Part shown: piece by piece, positions 25,270 through 37,904 of the stretch
Layout of the letters: each line of letters starts with the position of its first letter
How positions within the stretch are numbered: position 1 is the stretch's first letter
Assembly (NCBI GenBank): GCA_964057225.1
Contig: OZ059898.1
Location: 3,534,001-3,598,000, forward strand
Source: Auanema rhodensis
Taxonomy: Eukaryota; Nematoda; Chromadorea; Rhabditida; Rhabditidae
DNA: 64,000 nt
Direction: 5' to 3'
Program-made: the position numbers and the translations under genes
Notes under the pieces: generated by a model
The model's input: the letters and a program-made list of their open reading frames with translations, nothing else
Told to the model about the DNA's origin: nothing
The model's database searches: none

Positions 25270-27376
25270 GTTTCTCAATGTAGTATAGTGCATTCGATGC
25301 GGATTTTTAAGCTGCGTCGATCTGTGTTATCAGATTTGCGCTAGCTTAAAAATGCACCGAGAAATCAACTGATATAGGTTCACACTTATATCCTCGATTT
25401 TCACCCTGAAGAAATAATTTTTTCGTTGAATAACATTGTCCATCGTCTTTGCCTTAAAAAAAGGAATCTAAAAACATCTACTTTTTGCTAAATTATTTTG
25501 AAATTTTTCGAAAAAATTTTTGTCAAAATGTTTTTGGAAGCAATATTGAGTGTACATGGAAACTCAACATACACTAATGCATCATTTTTCAAACGATCAT
25601 AGCTAATTTTTGTATCAAGCGTTTCTCAATGTAGTATAGTGCATTCGATGCGGATTTTTAAGCTGCGTCGATCTGTGTTATCAGATTTGCGCTAGCTTAA
25701 AAATGCACCGAGATATCAACTGATATAAGTTCACACTTATATCCTCGATTTTCACCCTGAAGAAATAATTTTTTCGTTGAATAACATTGTCCATCGTCTT
25801 TGCCTTGAAAAATGGAATCTAAAAACATCTACTTTTTGCTAAATTCTTTTGAAATTTTTCGAAAAAATTTTTGTCAAAATGTTTTTGGAAGCAATGTTGA
25901 GTGTACATGGAAACTCAACATACACTAATGCATCATTTTTCAAACGATCATAACTAATTTTTGTATCAAGCGTTTCTCAATGTAGTATAGTGCATTCGAT
26001 GCGGATTTTTAAGCTGCGTCGATCTGTGTTATCAGATTTGCGCTAGCTTAAAAATGCACCGAGATATCAACTGATATAAGTTCACACTTATATCCTCGAT
26101 TTTCACCCTGAAGAAATAATTTTTTCGTTGAATAACATTGTCCATCGTCTTTGCCTTGAAAAATGGAATCTAAAAACATCTACTTTTTGCTAAATTCTTT
26201 TGAAATTTTTCGAAAAAATTTTTGTCAAAATGTTTTTGGAAGCAATATTGAGTGTGCATGGAAACTCAACATACACCAATGCATCATTTTTCAAACGATC
26301 ATAACTAATTTTTGTATTAAGCGTTTCTCAATGTAGTAGAGTGCATTCGATGCGGATTTTTAAGCTGCGTCGATCTGTGTTATCAGATTTGCGCTAGCTT
26401 AAAAATGCACCGAGAAATCAACTGATATAAGTTCACACTTATATCCTCGATTTTCACCCTGAAGAAATAATTTTTTCGTTGAATAACATTGTCCATCGTC
26501 TTTGCTTCGAAAAAAGGAATCTAAAAACATCTACTTTTTGCTAAATTATTTTGAAATTTTTCGAAAAAATTTTTGTCAAAATGTTTTTGGAAGCAATATT
26601 GAGTGTACATGGAAACTCAACATACACTAATGCATCATTTTTCAAACGATCATAACTAATTTGTGTATTAAGCGTTTCTCAATGTAGTATAGTGCATTTG
26701 ATGCGGATTTTTAAGCTGCGTCGATCTGTGTGATCAGATTTACGCTAGCTTAGAAATGCACCGAGATATCAACTGATATAAGTTCACACTTATATCCTCG
26801 ATTTTCACCCTAAAGAATTAATTTTTTCGTTGAATAACATTGTCTATCGTCTTTGCCTTGAAAAATGGAATCTAAAAACATCTACTTTTTGCTAAATTCT
26901 TTTGAAATTTTTTGAAAAAATTTTTGTCAAAATGTTTTTGGAAGCAATGTTGAGTGTACATGGAAACTCAACATACACTAATGCATCATTTTTCAAACGA
27001 TCATAACTAATTTTTGTATCAAGCGTTTCTCAATGTAGTATAGTGCATTCGATGCGGATTTTTAAGCTGCGTCGATCTGTGTTATCAGATTTGCGCTAGC
27101 TTAAAAATGCACCGAGATATCAACTGATATAAGTTCACACTTATATCCTCGATTTTCACCCTGAAGAAATAATTTTTTCGTTGAATAACATTGTCCATCG
27201 TCTTTTGCCTTGAAAAATGGAATCTAAAAACATCTACTTTTTGCTAAATTCTTTTGAAATTTTTCGAAAAAATTTTTGTCAAAATGTTTTTGGAAGCAAT
27301 ATTGAGTGTACATGGAAACTCAACATACACTAATGCATCATTTTTCAAACGATCATAACTAATTTGTGTATTAAGC
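25270..27376. repeat. Second 6-mer HOR copy 1: e f g' a b Z (2107 bp)
   Basis: Starts are 25270, 25621, 25972, 26323, 26674 and 27025. Private markers shared with copy 2 are 'tttgcttcgaaaa' in type a (26501) and 'gcttagaaatg' in type b (near 26750). The last monomer (27025, 352 bp) has Z features on the left ('cgtcttttgcc') but ends like type a ('aatattgag', 'aatttgtgtatt'), so it is a Z/a hybrid. Confidence 0.85.
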
Positions 27377-29483
27377 GTTTCTCAATGTAGTATAGTGCAT
27401 TCGATGCGGATTTTTAAGCTGCGTCGATCTGTGTTATCAGATTTGCGCTAGCTTAAAAATGCACCGAGAAATCAACTGATATAGGTTCACACTTATATCC
27501 TCGATTTTCACCCTGAAGAAATAATTTTTTCGTTGAATAACATTGTCCATCGTCTTTGCCTTAAAAAAAGGAATCTAAAAACATCTACTTTTTGCTAAAT
27601 TATTTTGAAATTTTTCGAAAAAATTTTTGTCAAAATGTTTTTGGAAGCAATATTGAGTGTACATGGAAACTCAACATACACTAATGCATCATTTTTCAAA
27701 CGATCATAGCTAATTTTTGTATCAAGCGTTTCTCAATGTAGTATAGTGCATTCGATGCGGATTTTTAAGCTGCGTCGATCTGTGTTATCAGATTTGCGCT
27801 AGCTTAAAAATGCACCGAGATATCAACTGATATAAGTTCACACTTATATCCTCGATTTTCACCCTGAAGAAATAATTTTTTCGTTGAATAACATTGTCCA
27901 TCGTCTTTGCCTTGAAAAATGGAATCTAAAAACATCTACTTTTTGCTAAATTCTTTTGAAATTTTTCGAAAAAATTTTTGTCAAAATGTTTTTGGAAGCA
28001 ATGTTGAGTGTACATGGAAACTCAACATACACTAATGCATCATTTTTCAAACGATCATAACTAATTTTTGTATCAAGCGTTTCTCAATGTAGTATAGTGC
28101 ATTCGATGCGGATTTTTAAGCTGCGTCGATCTGTGTTATCAGATTTGCGCTAGCTTAAAAATGCACCGAGATATCAACTGATATAAGTTCACACTTATAT
28201 CCTCGATTTTCACCCTGAAGAAATAATTTTTTCGTTGAATAACATTGTCCATCGTCTTTGCCTTGAAAAATGGAATCTAAAAACATCTACTTTTTGCTAA
28301 ATTCTTTTGAAATTTTTCGAAAAAATTTTTGTCAAAATGTTTTTGGAAGCAATATTGAGTGTGCATGGAAACTCAACATACACCAATGCATCATTTTTCA
28401 AACGATCATAACTAATTTTTGTATTAAGCGTTTCTCAATGTAGTAGAGTGCATTCGATGCGGATTTTTAAGCTGCGTCGATCTGTGTTATCAGATTTGCG
28501 CTAGCTTAAAAATGCACCGAGAAATCAACTGATATAAGTTCACACTTATATCCTCGATTTTCACCCTGAAGAAATAATTTTTTCGTTGAATAACATTGTC
28601 CATCGTCTTTGCTTCGAAAAAAGGAATCTAAAAACATCTACTTTTTGCTAAATTATTTTGAAATTTTTCGAAAAAATTTTTGTCAAAATGTTTTTGGAAG
28701 CAATATTGAGTGTACATGGAAACTCAACATACACTAATGCATCATTTTTCAAACGATCATAACTAATTTGTGTATTAAGCGTTTCTCAATGTAGTATAGT
28801 GCATTTGATGCGGATTTTTAAGCTGCGTCGATCTGTGTGATCAGATTTACGCTAGCTTAGAAATGCACCGAGATATCAACTGATATAAGTTCACACTTAT
28901 ATCCTCGATTTTCACCCTAAAGAATTAATTTTTTCGTTGAATAACATTGTCTATCGTCTTTGCCTTGAAAAATGGAATCTAAAAACATCTACTTTTTGCT
29001 AAATTCTTTTGAAATTTTTTGAAAAAATTTTTGTCAAAATGTTTTTGGAAGCAATGTTGAGTGTACATGGAAACTCAACATACACTAATGCATCATTTTT
29101 CAAACGATCATAACTAATTTTTGTATCAAGCGTTTCTCAATGTAGTATAGTGCATTCGATGCGGATTTTTAAGCTGCGTCGATCTGTGTTATCAGATTTG
29201 CGCTAGCTTAAAAATGCACCGAGATATCAACTGATATAAGTTCACACTTATATCCTCGATTTTCACCCTGAAGAAATAATTTTTTCGTTGAATAACATTG
29301 TCCATCGTCTTTTGCCTTGAAAAATGGAATCTAAAAACATCTACTTTTTGCTAAATTCTTTTGAAATTTTTCGAAAAAATTTTTGTCAAAATGTTTTTGG
29401 AAGCAATGTTGAGTGTACATGGAAACTCAACATACACTAATGCATCATTTTTCAAACGATCATAACTAATTTTTGTATCAAGC
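27377..29483. repeat. Second 6-mer HOR copy 2: e f g' a b Z (2107 bp)
   Basis: Starts are 27377, 27728, 28079, 28430, 28781 and 29132, each 2107 bp after its partner. 'gcttcgaaaa' at 28611 matches 26504. The copies agree until the last monomer, where this one has 'aatgttgag' and 'tgtatc' instead of the type-a ending, so the exchange boundary lies near 29405. Confidence 0.85.
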
Positions 29484-32290
29484 GTTTCTCAATGTAGTAT
29501 AGTGCATTCGATGCGGATTTTTAAGCTGCGTCGATCTGTGTTATCAGATTTGCGCTAGCTTAAAAATGCACCGAGAAATCAACTGATATAGGTTCACACT
29601 TATATCCTCGATTTTCACCCTGAAGAAATAATTTTTTCGTTGAATAACATTGTCCATCGTCTTTGCCTTAAAAAAAGGAATCTAAAAACATCTACTTTTT
29701 GCTAAATTATTTTGAAATTTTTCGAAAAAATTTTTGTCAAAATGTTTTTGGAAGCAATATTGAGTGTACATGGAAACTCAACATACACTAATGCATCATT
29801 TTTCAAACGATCATAGCTAATTTTTGTATCAAGCGTTTCTCAATGTAGTATAGTGCATTCGATGCGGATTTTTAAGCTGCGTCGATCTGTGTTATCAGAT
29901 TTGCGCTAGCTTAAAAATGCACCGAGATATCAACTGATATAAGTTCACACTTATATCCTCGATTTTCACCCTGAAGAAATAATTTTTTCGTTGAATAACA
30001 TTGTCCATCGTCTTTGCCTTGAAAAATGGAATCTAAAAACATCTACTTTTCGCTAAATTCTTTTGAAATTTTTCGAAAAAATTTTTGTCAAAATGTTTTT
30101 GGAAGCAATGTTGAGTGTACATGGAAACTCAACATACACTAATGCATCATTTTTCAAACGATCATAACTAATTTTTGTATCAAGCGTTTCTCAATGTAGT
30201 AGAGTGCATTCGATGCGGATTTTTAAGCTGCGTCGATCTGTGTTATCAGATTTGCGCTAGCTTAAAAATGCACCGAGAAATCAACTGATATAGGTTCACA
30301 CTTATATCCTCGATTTTCACCCTGAAGAAATAATTTTTTCGTTGAATAACATTGTCTATCGTCTTTGCCTTGAAAAATGGAATCTAAAAACATCTAGTTT
30401 TCGCTAAATTCTTTTGAAATTTTTCGAAAAAATTTTTGTCAAAATGTTTTTGGAAGCAATATTGAGTGTGCATGGAAACTCAACATACACTAATGCATCA
30501 TTTTTCAAACGATCATAACTAATTTTTGTATTAAGCGTTTCTCAATGTAGTAGAGTGCATTCGATGCGGATTTTTAAGCTGCGTCGATCTGTGTTATCAG
30601 ATTTGCGCTAGCTTAAAAATGCACCGAGAAATCAACTGATATAAGTTCACACTTATATCCTCGATTTTCACCCTGAAGAAATAATTTTTTCGTTGAATAA
30701 CATTGTCCATCGTCTTTGCCTTGAAAAAAGGAATCTAAAAACATCTACTTTTTGCTAAATTATTTTGAAATTTTTCGAAAAAATTTTTGTCAAAATGTTT
30801 TTGGAAGCAATATTGAGTGTACATGGAAACTCAACATACACTAATGCATCATTTTTCAAACGATCATAACTAATTTGTGTATTAAGCGTTTCTCAATGTA
30901 GTATAGTGCATTTGATGCGGATTTTTAAGCTGCGTCGATCTGTGTGATCAGATTTACGCTAGCTTAAAAATGCACCGAGATATCAACTGATATAAGTTCG
31001 CACTTATATCCTCGATTTTCACCCTGAAGAAATAATTTTTTCGTTGAATAACATTGTCCATCGTCTTTGCCTTGAAAAAAGGAATCTAAAAACATCTACT
31101 TTTTGCTAAATTATTTTGAAATTTTTCGAAAAAATTTTTGTCAAAATGTTTTTGGAAGCAATATTGAGTGTACATGGAAACTCAACATACACTAATGCAT
31201 CATTTTTCAAACGATCATAACTAATTTTTGTATCAAGCGTTTCTCAATGTAGTATAGTGCATTCGATGCGGATTTTTAAGCTGCGTCGATCTGTGTGATC
31301 AGATTTACGCTAGCTTAAAAATGCACCGAGATATCAACTGATATAAGTTCACACTTATATCCTCGATTTTCACCCTGAAGAAATAATTTTTTCGTTGAAT
31401 AACATTGTCCATCGTCTTTGCCTTAAAAAAAGGAATCTAAAAAATCTACTTTTTGCTAAATTATTTTGAAATTTTTCGAAAAAATTTTTGTCAAAATGTT
31501 TTTGGAAGCAATATTGAGTGTACATGGAAACTCAACATACACTAATGCATCATTTTTCAAACGATCATAACTAATTTTTGTATCAAGCGTTTCTCAATGT
31601 AGTATAGTGCATTCGATGCGGAATTTTAAGCTGCGTCGATCTGTGTTATCAGATTTGCGCTAGCTTAAAAATGCACCGAGATATCAACTGATATAAGTTC
31701 ACACTTATATCCTCGATTTTCACCCTGAAGAAATAATTTTTTCGTTGAATAACATTGTCCATCGTCTTTGCCTTGAAAAATGGAATCTAAAAACATCTAC
31801 TTTTTGCTAAATTCTTTTGAAATTTTTCGAAAAAATTTTTGTCAAAATGTTTTTGGAAGCAATGTTGAGTGTACATGGAAACTCAACATACACTAATGCA
31901 TCATTTTTCAAACGATCATAACTAATTTTTGTATCAAGCGTTTCTCAATGTAGTATAGTGCATTCGATGCGGAATTTTAAGCTGCGTCGATCTGTGTTAT
32001 CAGATTTGCGCTAGCTTAAAAATGCACCGAGATATCAACTGATATAAGTTCACACTTATATCCTCGATTTTCACCCTGAAGAAATAATTTTTTTGTTGAA
32101 TAACATTGTCCATCGTCTTTGCCTTGAAAAATGGAATCTAAAAACATCTACTTTTTGCTAACTTCTTTTGAAATTTTTCGAAAAAATTTTTGTCAAAATG
32201 TTTTTGGAAGCAATGTTGAGTGTACATGGAAACTCAACATACACTAATGCATCATTTTTCAAACGATCATAACTAATTTTTGTATTAAGC
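29484..32290. repeat. Mosaic run of eight monomers: e f g a, then b/a hybrid and c/d-like units
   Basis: Starts are 29484 (e), 29835 (f with 'cttttcgcta'), 30186 (g with 'catctagttttcgc' and 'gagtgtgcatgg'), 30537 (a), 30888 (type b left part, type a right part, with 'aagttcgcac'), 31239 (350 bp, 'gtgtgatcag' plus 'ctaaaaaatctac'), 31589 and 31940 (both d with 'gcggaattttaagc'; the second has 'tttttttgttg' and 'gctaacttc'). No clean HOR period. It looks like a patchwork of exchange products. Confidence 0.65.
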
Positions 32291-35098
32291 GTTTCTCAAT
32301 GTAGTAGAGTGCATTCGATGCGGATTTTTAAGCTGCGTCGATCTGTGTTATCAGATTTGCGCTAGCTTAAAAATGCACCGAGATATCAACTGATATAAGT
32401 TCACACTTATATCCTCGATTTTCACCCTGAAGAAATAATTTTTTTGTTGAATAACATTGTCCATCGTCTTTGCCTTGAAAAATGGAATCTAAAAACATCT
32501 ACTTTTTGCTAAATTCTTTTGAAATTTTTCGAAAAAATTTTTGTCAAAATGTTTTTGGAAGCAATGTTGAGTGTACATGGAAACTCAACATACACTAATG
32601 CATCATTTTTCAAACGATCATAACTAATTTTTGTATTAAGCGTTTCTCAATGTAGTAGAGTGCATTCGATGCGGATTTTTAAGCTGCGTCGATCTGTGTT
32701 ATCAGATTTGCGCTAGCTTAAAAATGCACCGAGATATCAACTGATATAAGTTCACACTTATATCCTCGATTTTCACCCTGAAGAAATAATTTTTTCGTTG
32801 AATAACATTGTCCATCGTCTTTTGCCTTGAAAAATGGAATCTAAAAACATCTACTTTTTGCTAAATTCTTTTGAAATTTTTCGAAAAAATTTTTGTCAAA
32901 ATGTTTTTGGAAGCAATGTTGAGTGTACATGGAAACTCAACATACACTAATGCATCATTTTTCAAACGATCATAACTAATTTTTGTATCAAGCGTTTCTC
33001 AATGTAGTATAGTGCATTCGATGCGGATTTTTAAGCTGCGTCGATCTGTGTTATCAGATTTGCGCTAGCTTAAAAATGCACCGAGAAATCAACTGATATA
33101 GGTTCACACTTATATCCTCGATTTTCACCCTGAAGAAATAATTTTTTCGTTGAATAACATTGTCCATCGTCTTTGCCTTGAAAAAAGGAATCTAAAAACA
33201 TCTACTTTTTGCTAAATTATTTTGAAATTTTTCGAAAAAATTTTTGTCAAAATGTTTTTGGAAGCAATATTGAGTGTACATGGAAACTCAACATACACTA
33301 ATGCATCATTTTTCAAACGATCATAACTAATTTTTGTATCAAGCGTTTCTCAATGTAGTATAGTGCATTCGATGCGGATTTTTAAGCTGCGTCGATCTGT
33401 GTGATCAGATTTACGCTAGCTTAAAAATGCACCGAGATATCAACTGATATAAGTTCACACTTATATCCTCGATTTTCACCCTGAAGAAATAATTTTTTCG
33501 TTGAATAACATTGTCCATCGTCTTTGCCTTAAAAAAAGGAATCTAAAAAATCTACTTTTTGCTAAATTATTTTGAAATTTTTCGAAAAAATTTTTGTCAA
33601 AATGTTTTTGGAAGCAATATTGAGTGTACATGGAAACTCAACATACACTAATGCATCATTTTTCAAACGATCATAACTAATTTTTGTATCAAGCGTTTCT
33701 CAATGTAGTATAGTGCATTCGATGCGGATTTTTAAGCTGCGTCGATCTGTGTTATCAGATTTGCGCTAGCTTAAAAATGCACCGAGAAATCAACTGATAT
33801 AGGTTCACACTTATATCCTCGATTTTCACCCTGAAGAAATAATTTTTTCGTTGAATAACATTGTCTATCGTCTTTGCCTTGAAAAATGAAATCTAAAAAC
33901 ATCTACTTTTCGCTAAATTCTTTTGAAATTTTTCGAAAAAATTTTTGTCAAAATGTTTTTGGAAGCAATATTAAGTGTACATGGAAACTCAACATACACT
34001 AATGCATCATTTTTCAAACGATCATAACTAATTTTTGTATTAAGCGTTTCTCAATGTAGTATAGTGCATTCGATGCGGATTTTTAAGCTGCGTCGATCTG
34101 TGTTATCAGATTTGCGCTAGCTTAAAAATGCACCGAGATATCAACTGATATAAGTTCACACTTATATCCTCGATTTTCACCCTGAAGAATTAAGTTTTTC
34201 GTTGAATAACATTGTCCATCGTCTTTGCCTTGAAAAATGGAATCTAAAAACATCTACTTTTTGCTAAATTCTTTTGAAATTTTTCGAAAAAATTTTTGTC
34301 AAAATGTTTTTGGAAGCAATGTTGAGTGTACATGGAAACTCAACATACACTAATGCATCATTTTTCAAACGATCATAACTAATTTTTGTATCAAGCGTTT
34401 CTCAATGTAGTATAGTGCATTCGATGCGGATTTTTAAGCTGCGTCGATCTGTGTTATCAGATTTGCGCTAGCTTAAAAATGCACCGAGATATCAACTGAT
34501 ATAAGTTCACACTTATATCCTCGATTTTCACCCTGAAGAAATAATTTTTTCGTTGAATAACATTGTCTATCGTCTTTGCCTTGAAAAATGGAATCTAAAA
34601 ACATCTACTTTTTGCTAAATTATTTTGAAATTTTTCGAAAAAATTTTTGTCAAAATGTTTTTGGAAGCAATGTTGAGTGTACATGGAAACTCAACATACA
34701 CTAATGCATCATTTTTCAAACGATCATAACTAATTTTTGTATCAAGCGTTTCTCAATGTAGTATAGTGCATTCGATGCGGATTTTTAAGCTGCGTCGATC
34801 TGTGTTATCAGATTTGCGCTAGCTTAAAAATGCACCGACAAATCAACTGATATAGGTTCACACTTATATCCTCGATTTTCACCCTGAAGAAATAATTTTT
34901 TCGTTGAATAACATTGTCCATCGTCTTTGCCTTGAAAAAAGGAATCTAAAAACATCTACTTTTTGCTAAATTATTTTGAAATTTTTCGAAAAAATTTTTG
35001 TCAAAATGTTTTTGGAAGCAATATTGAGTGTACATGGAAACTCAACATAAACTAATGCATAATTTTTCAAACGATCATAACTAATTTTTGTATCAAGC
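32291..35098. repeat. 8-monomer segment, copy 1 of a pair 5614 bp apart
   Basis: Monomers 93-100 (starts 32291, 32642, 32994, 33345, 33695, 34046, 34397, 34748). Private markers are 'aatttttttgttg' (near 32437), 'aatattaagtg' (near 33967), 'gaagaattaagttttt' (near 34184) and 'caccgacaaatc' (34834). All recur 5614 bp later. The last monomer also has isolated changes near 35048-35062 ('cataaactaatgcataa') not seen elsewhere. Confidence 0.85.
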
Positions 35099-37904
35099 GT
35101 TTCTCAATGTAGTATAGTGCATTCGATGCGGATTTTTAAGCTGCGTCGATCTGTGTGATCAGATTTACGCTAGCTTAAAAATGCACCGAGATATCAACTG
35201 ATATAGGTTCACACTTATATCCTCGATTTTCACCCTAAAGAATTAATTTTTTCGTTGAATAACATTGTCCATCGTCTTTGCCTTGAAAAAAGGAATCTAA
35301 AAAATCTACTTTTTGCTAAATTATTTTGAAATTTTTCGAAAAAATTTTTGTCAAAATGTTTTTGGAAGCAATGTTGAGTGTACATGGAAACTCAACATAC
35401 ACTAATGCATCATTTTTCAAACGATCATAACTAATTTTTGTATCAAGCGTTTCTCAATGTAGTATAGTGCATTCGATGCGGAATTTTAAGCTGCGTCGAT
35501 CTGTGTTATCAGATTTGCGCTAGCTTAAAAATGCACCGAGATATCAACTGATATAAGTTCACACTTATATCCTCGATTTTCACCCTGAAGAAATAATTTT
35601 TTCGTTGAATAACATTGTCCATCGTCTTTGCCTTGAAAAAAGGAATCTAAAAAATCTACTTTTTGCTAAATTATTTTGAAATTTTTCGAAAAAATTTTTG
35701 TCAAAATGTTTTTGGAAGCAATGTTGAGTGTACATGGAAACTCAACATACACTAATGCATCATTTTTCAAACGATCATAACTAATTTTTGTATCAAGCGT
35801 TTCTCAATGTAGTATAGTGCATTCGATGCGGAATTTTAAGCTGCGTCGATCTGTGTTATCAGATTTGCGCTAGCTTAAAAATGCACCGAGATATCAACTG
35901 ATATAAGTTCACACTTATATCCTCGATTTTCACCCTGAAGAAATAATTTTTTTGTTGAATAACATTGTCCATCGTCTTTGCCTTGAAAAATGGAATCTAA
36001 AAACATCTACTTTTTGCTAAATTCTTTTGAAATTTTTCGAAAAAATTTTTGTCAAAATGTTTTTGGAAGCAATGTTGAGTGTACATGGAAACTCAACATA
36101 CACTAATGCATCATTTTTCAAACGATCATAACTAATTTTTGTATTAAGCGTTTCTCAATGTAGTAGAGTGCATTCGATGCGGATTTTTAAGCTGCGTCGA
36201 TCTGTGTTATCAGATTTGCGCTAGCTTAAAAATGCACCGAGATATCAACTGATATAAGTTCACACTTATATCCTCGATTTTCACCCTGAAGAAATAATTT
36301 TTTCGTTGAATAACATTGTCCATCGTCTTTTGCCTTGAAAAATGGAATCTAAAAACATCTACTTTTTGCTAAATTCTTTTGAAATTTTTCGAAAAAATTT
36401 TTGTCAAAATGTTTTTGGAAGCAATGTTGAGTGTACATGGAAACTCAACATACACTAATGCATCATTTTTCAAACGATCATAACTAATTTTTGTATCAAG
36501 CGTTTCTCAATGTAGTATAGTGCATTCGATGCGGATTTTTAAGCTGCGTCGATCTGTGTTATCAGATTTGCGCTAGCTTAAAAATGCACCGAGAAATCAA
36601 CTGATATAGGTTCACACTTATATCCTCGATTTTCACCCTGAAGAAATAATTTTTTCGTTGAATAACATTGTCCATCGTCTTTGCCTTGAAAAAAGGAATC
36701 TAAAAACATCTACTTTTTGCTAAATTATTTTGAAATTTTTCGAAAAAATTTTTGTCAAAATGTTTTTGGAAGCAATATTGAGTGTACATGGAAACTCAAC
36801 ATACACTAATGCATCATTTTTCAAACGATCATAACTAATTTTTGTATCAAGCGTTTCTCAATGTAGTATAGTGCATTCGATGCGGATTTTTAAGCTGCGT
36901 CGATCTGTGTGATCAGATTTACGCTAGCTTAAAAATGCACCGAGATATCAACTGATATAAGTTCACACTTATATCCTCGATTTTCACCCTGAAGAAATAA
37001 TTTTTTCGTTGAATAACATTGTCTATCGTCTTTGCCTTGAAAAATGGAATCTAAAAACATCTACTTTTTGCTAAATTCTTTTGAAATTTTTTGAAAAAAT
37101 TTTTGTCAAAATGTTTTTGGAAGCAATGTTGAGTGTACATGGAAACTCAACATACACTAATGCATCATTTTTCAAACGATCATAACTAATTTTTGTATCA
37201 AGCGTTTCTCAATGTAGTATAGTGCATTCGATGCGGATTTTTAAGCTGCGTCGATCTGTGTTATCAGATTTGCGCTAGCTTAAAAATGCACCGAGATATC
37301 AACTGATATAAGTTCACACTTATATCCTCGATTTTCACCCTGAAGAAACAATTTTTTCGTTGAATAACATTGTCCATCGTCTTTGCCTTGAAAAAAGGAA
37401 TCTAAAAAATCTACTTTTTGCTAAATTATTTTGAAATTTTTCGAAAAAATTTTTGTCAAAATGTTTTTGGAAGCAATGTTGAGTGTACATGGAAACTCAA
37501 CATACACTAATGCATCATTTTTCAAACGATCATAACTAATTTTTGTATCAAGCGTTTCTCAATGTAGTATAGTGCATTCGATGCGGAATTTTAAGCTGCG
37601 TCGATCTGTGTTATCAGATTTGCGCTAGCTTAAAAATGCACCGAGATATCAACTGATATAAGTTCACACTTATATCCTCGATTTTCACCCTGAAGAAATA
37701 ATTTTTTCGTTGAATAACATTGTCCATCGTCTTTGCCTTGAAAAATGGAATCTAAAAACATCTACTTTTTGCTAAATTCTTTTGAAATTTTTCGAAAAAA
37801 TTTTTGTCAAAATGTTTTTGGAAGCAATGTTGAGTGTACATGGAAACTCAACATACACTAATGCATCATTTTTCAAACGATCATAACTAATTTTTGTATC
37901 AAGC
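35099..37904. repeat. Eight-monomer bridge between the two copies of the 8-monomer segment
   Basis: Starts are 35099, 35449, 35799, 36150, 36502, 36853, 37204 and 37554. Monomers 103-105 (35799-36852) repeat the order of 92-95, including 'tttttttgttg' (35948 against 38054, 2106 bp apart). Monomer 106 (36853) starts like 96 ('gtgtgatcag') but ends like type b ('tgtctatcg', 'ttttttgaaa'), a hybrid. It is followed by c (37204, with 'gaagaaacaa') and d (37554). Confidence 0.65.
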
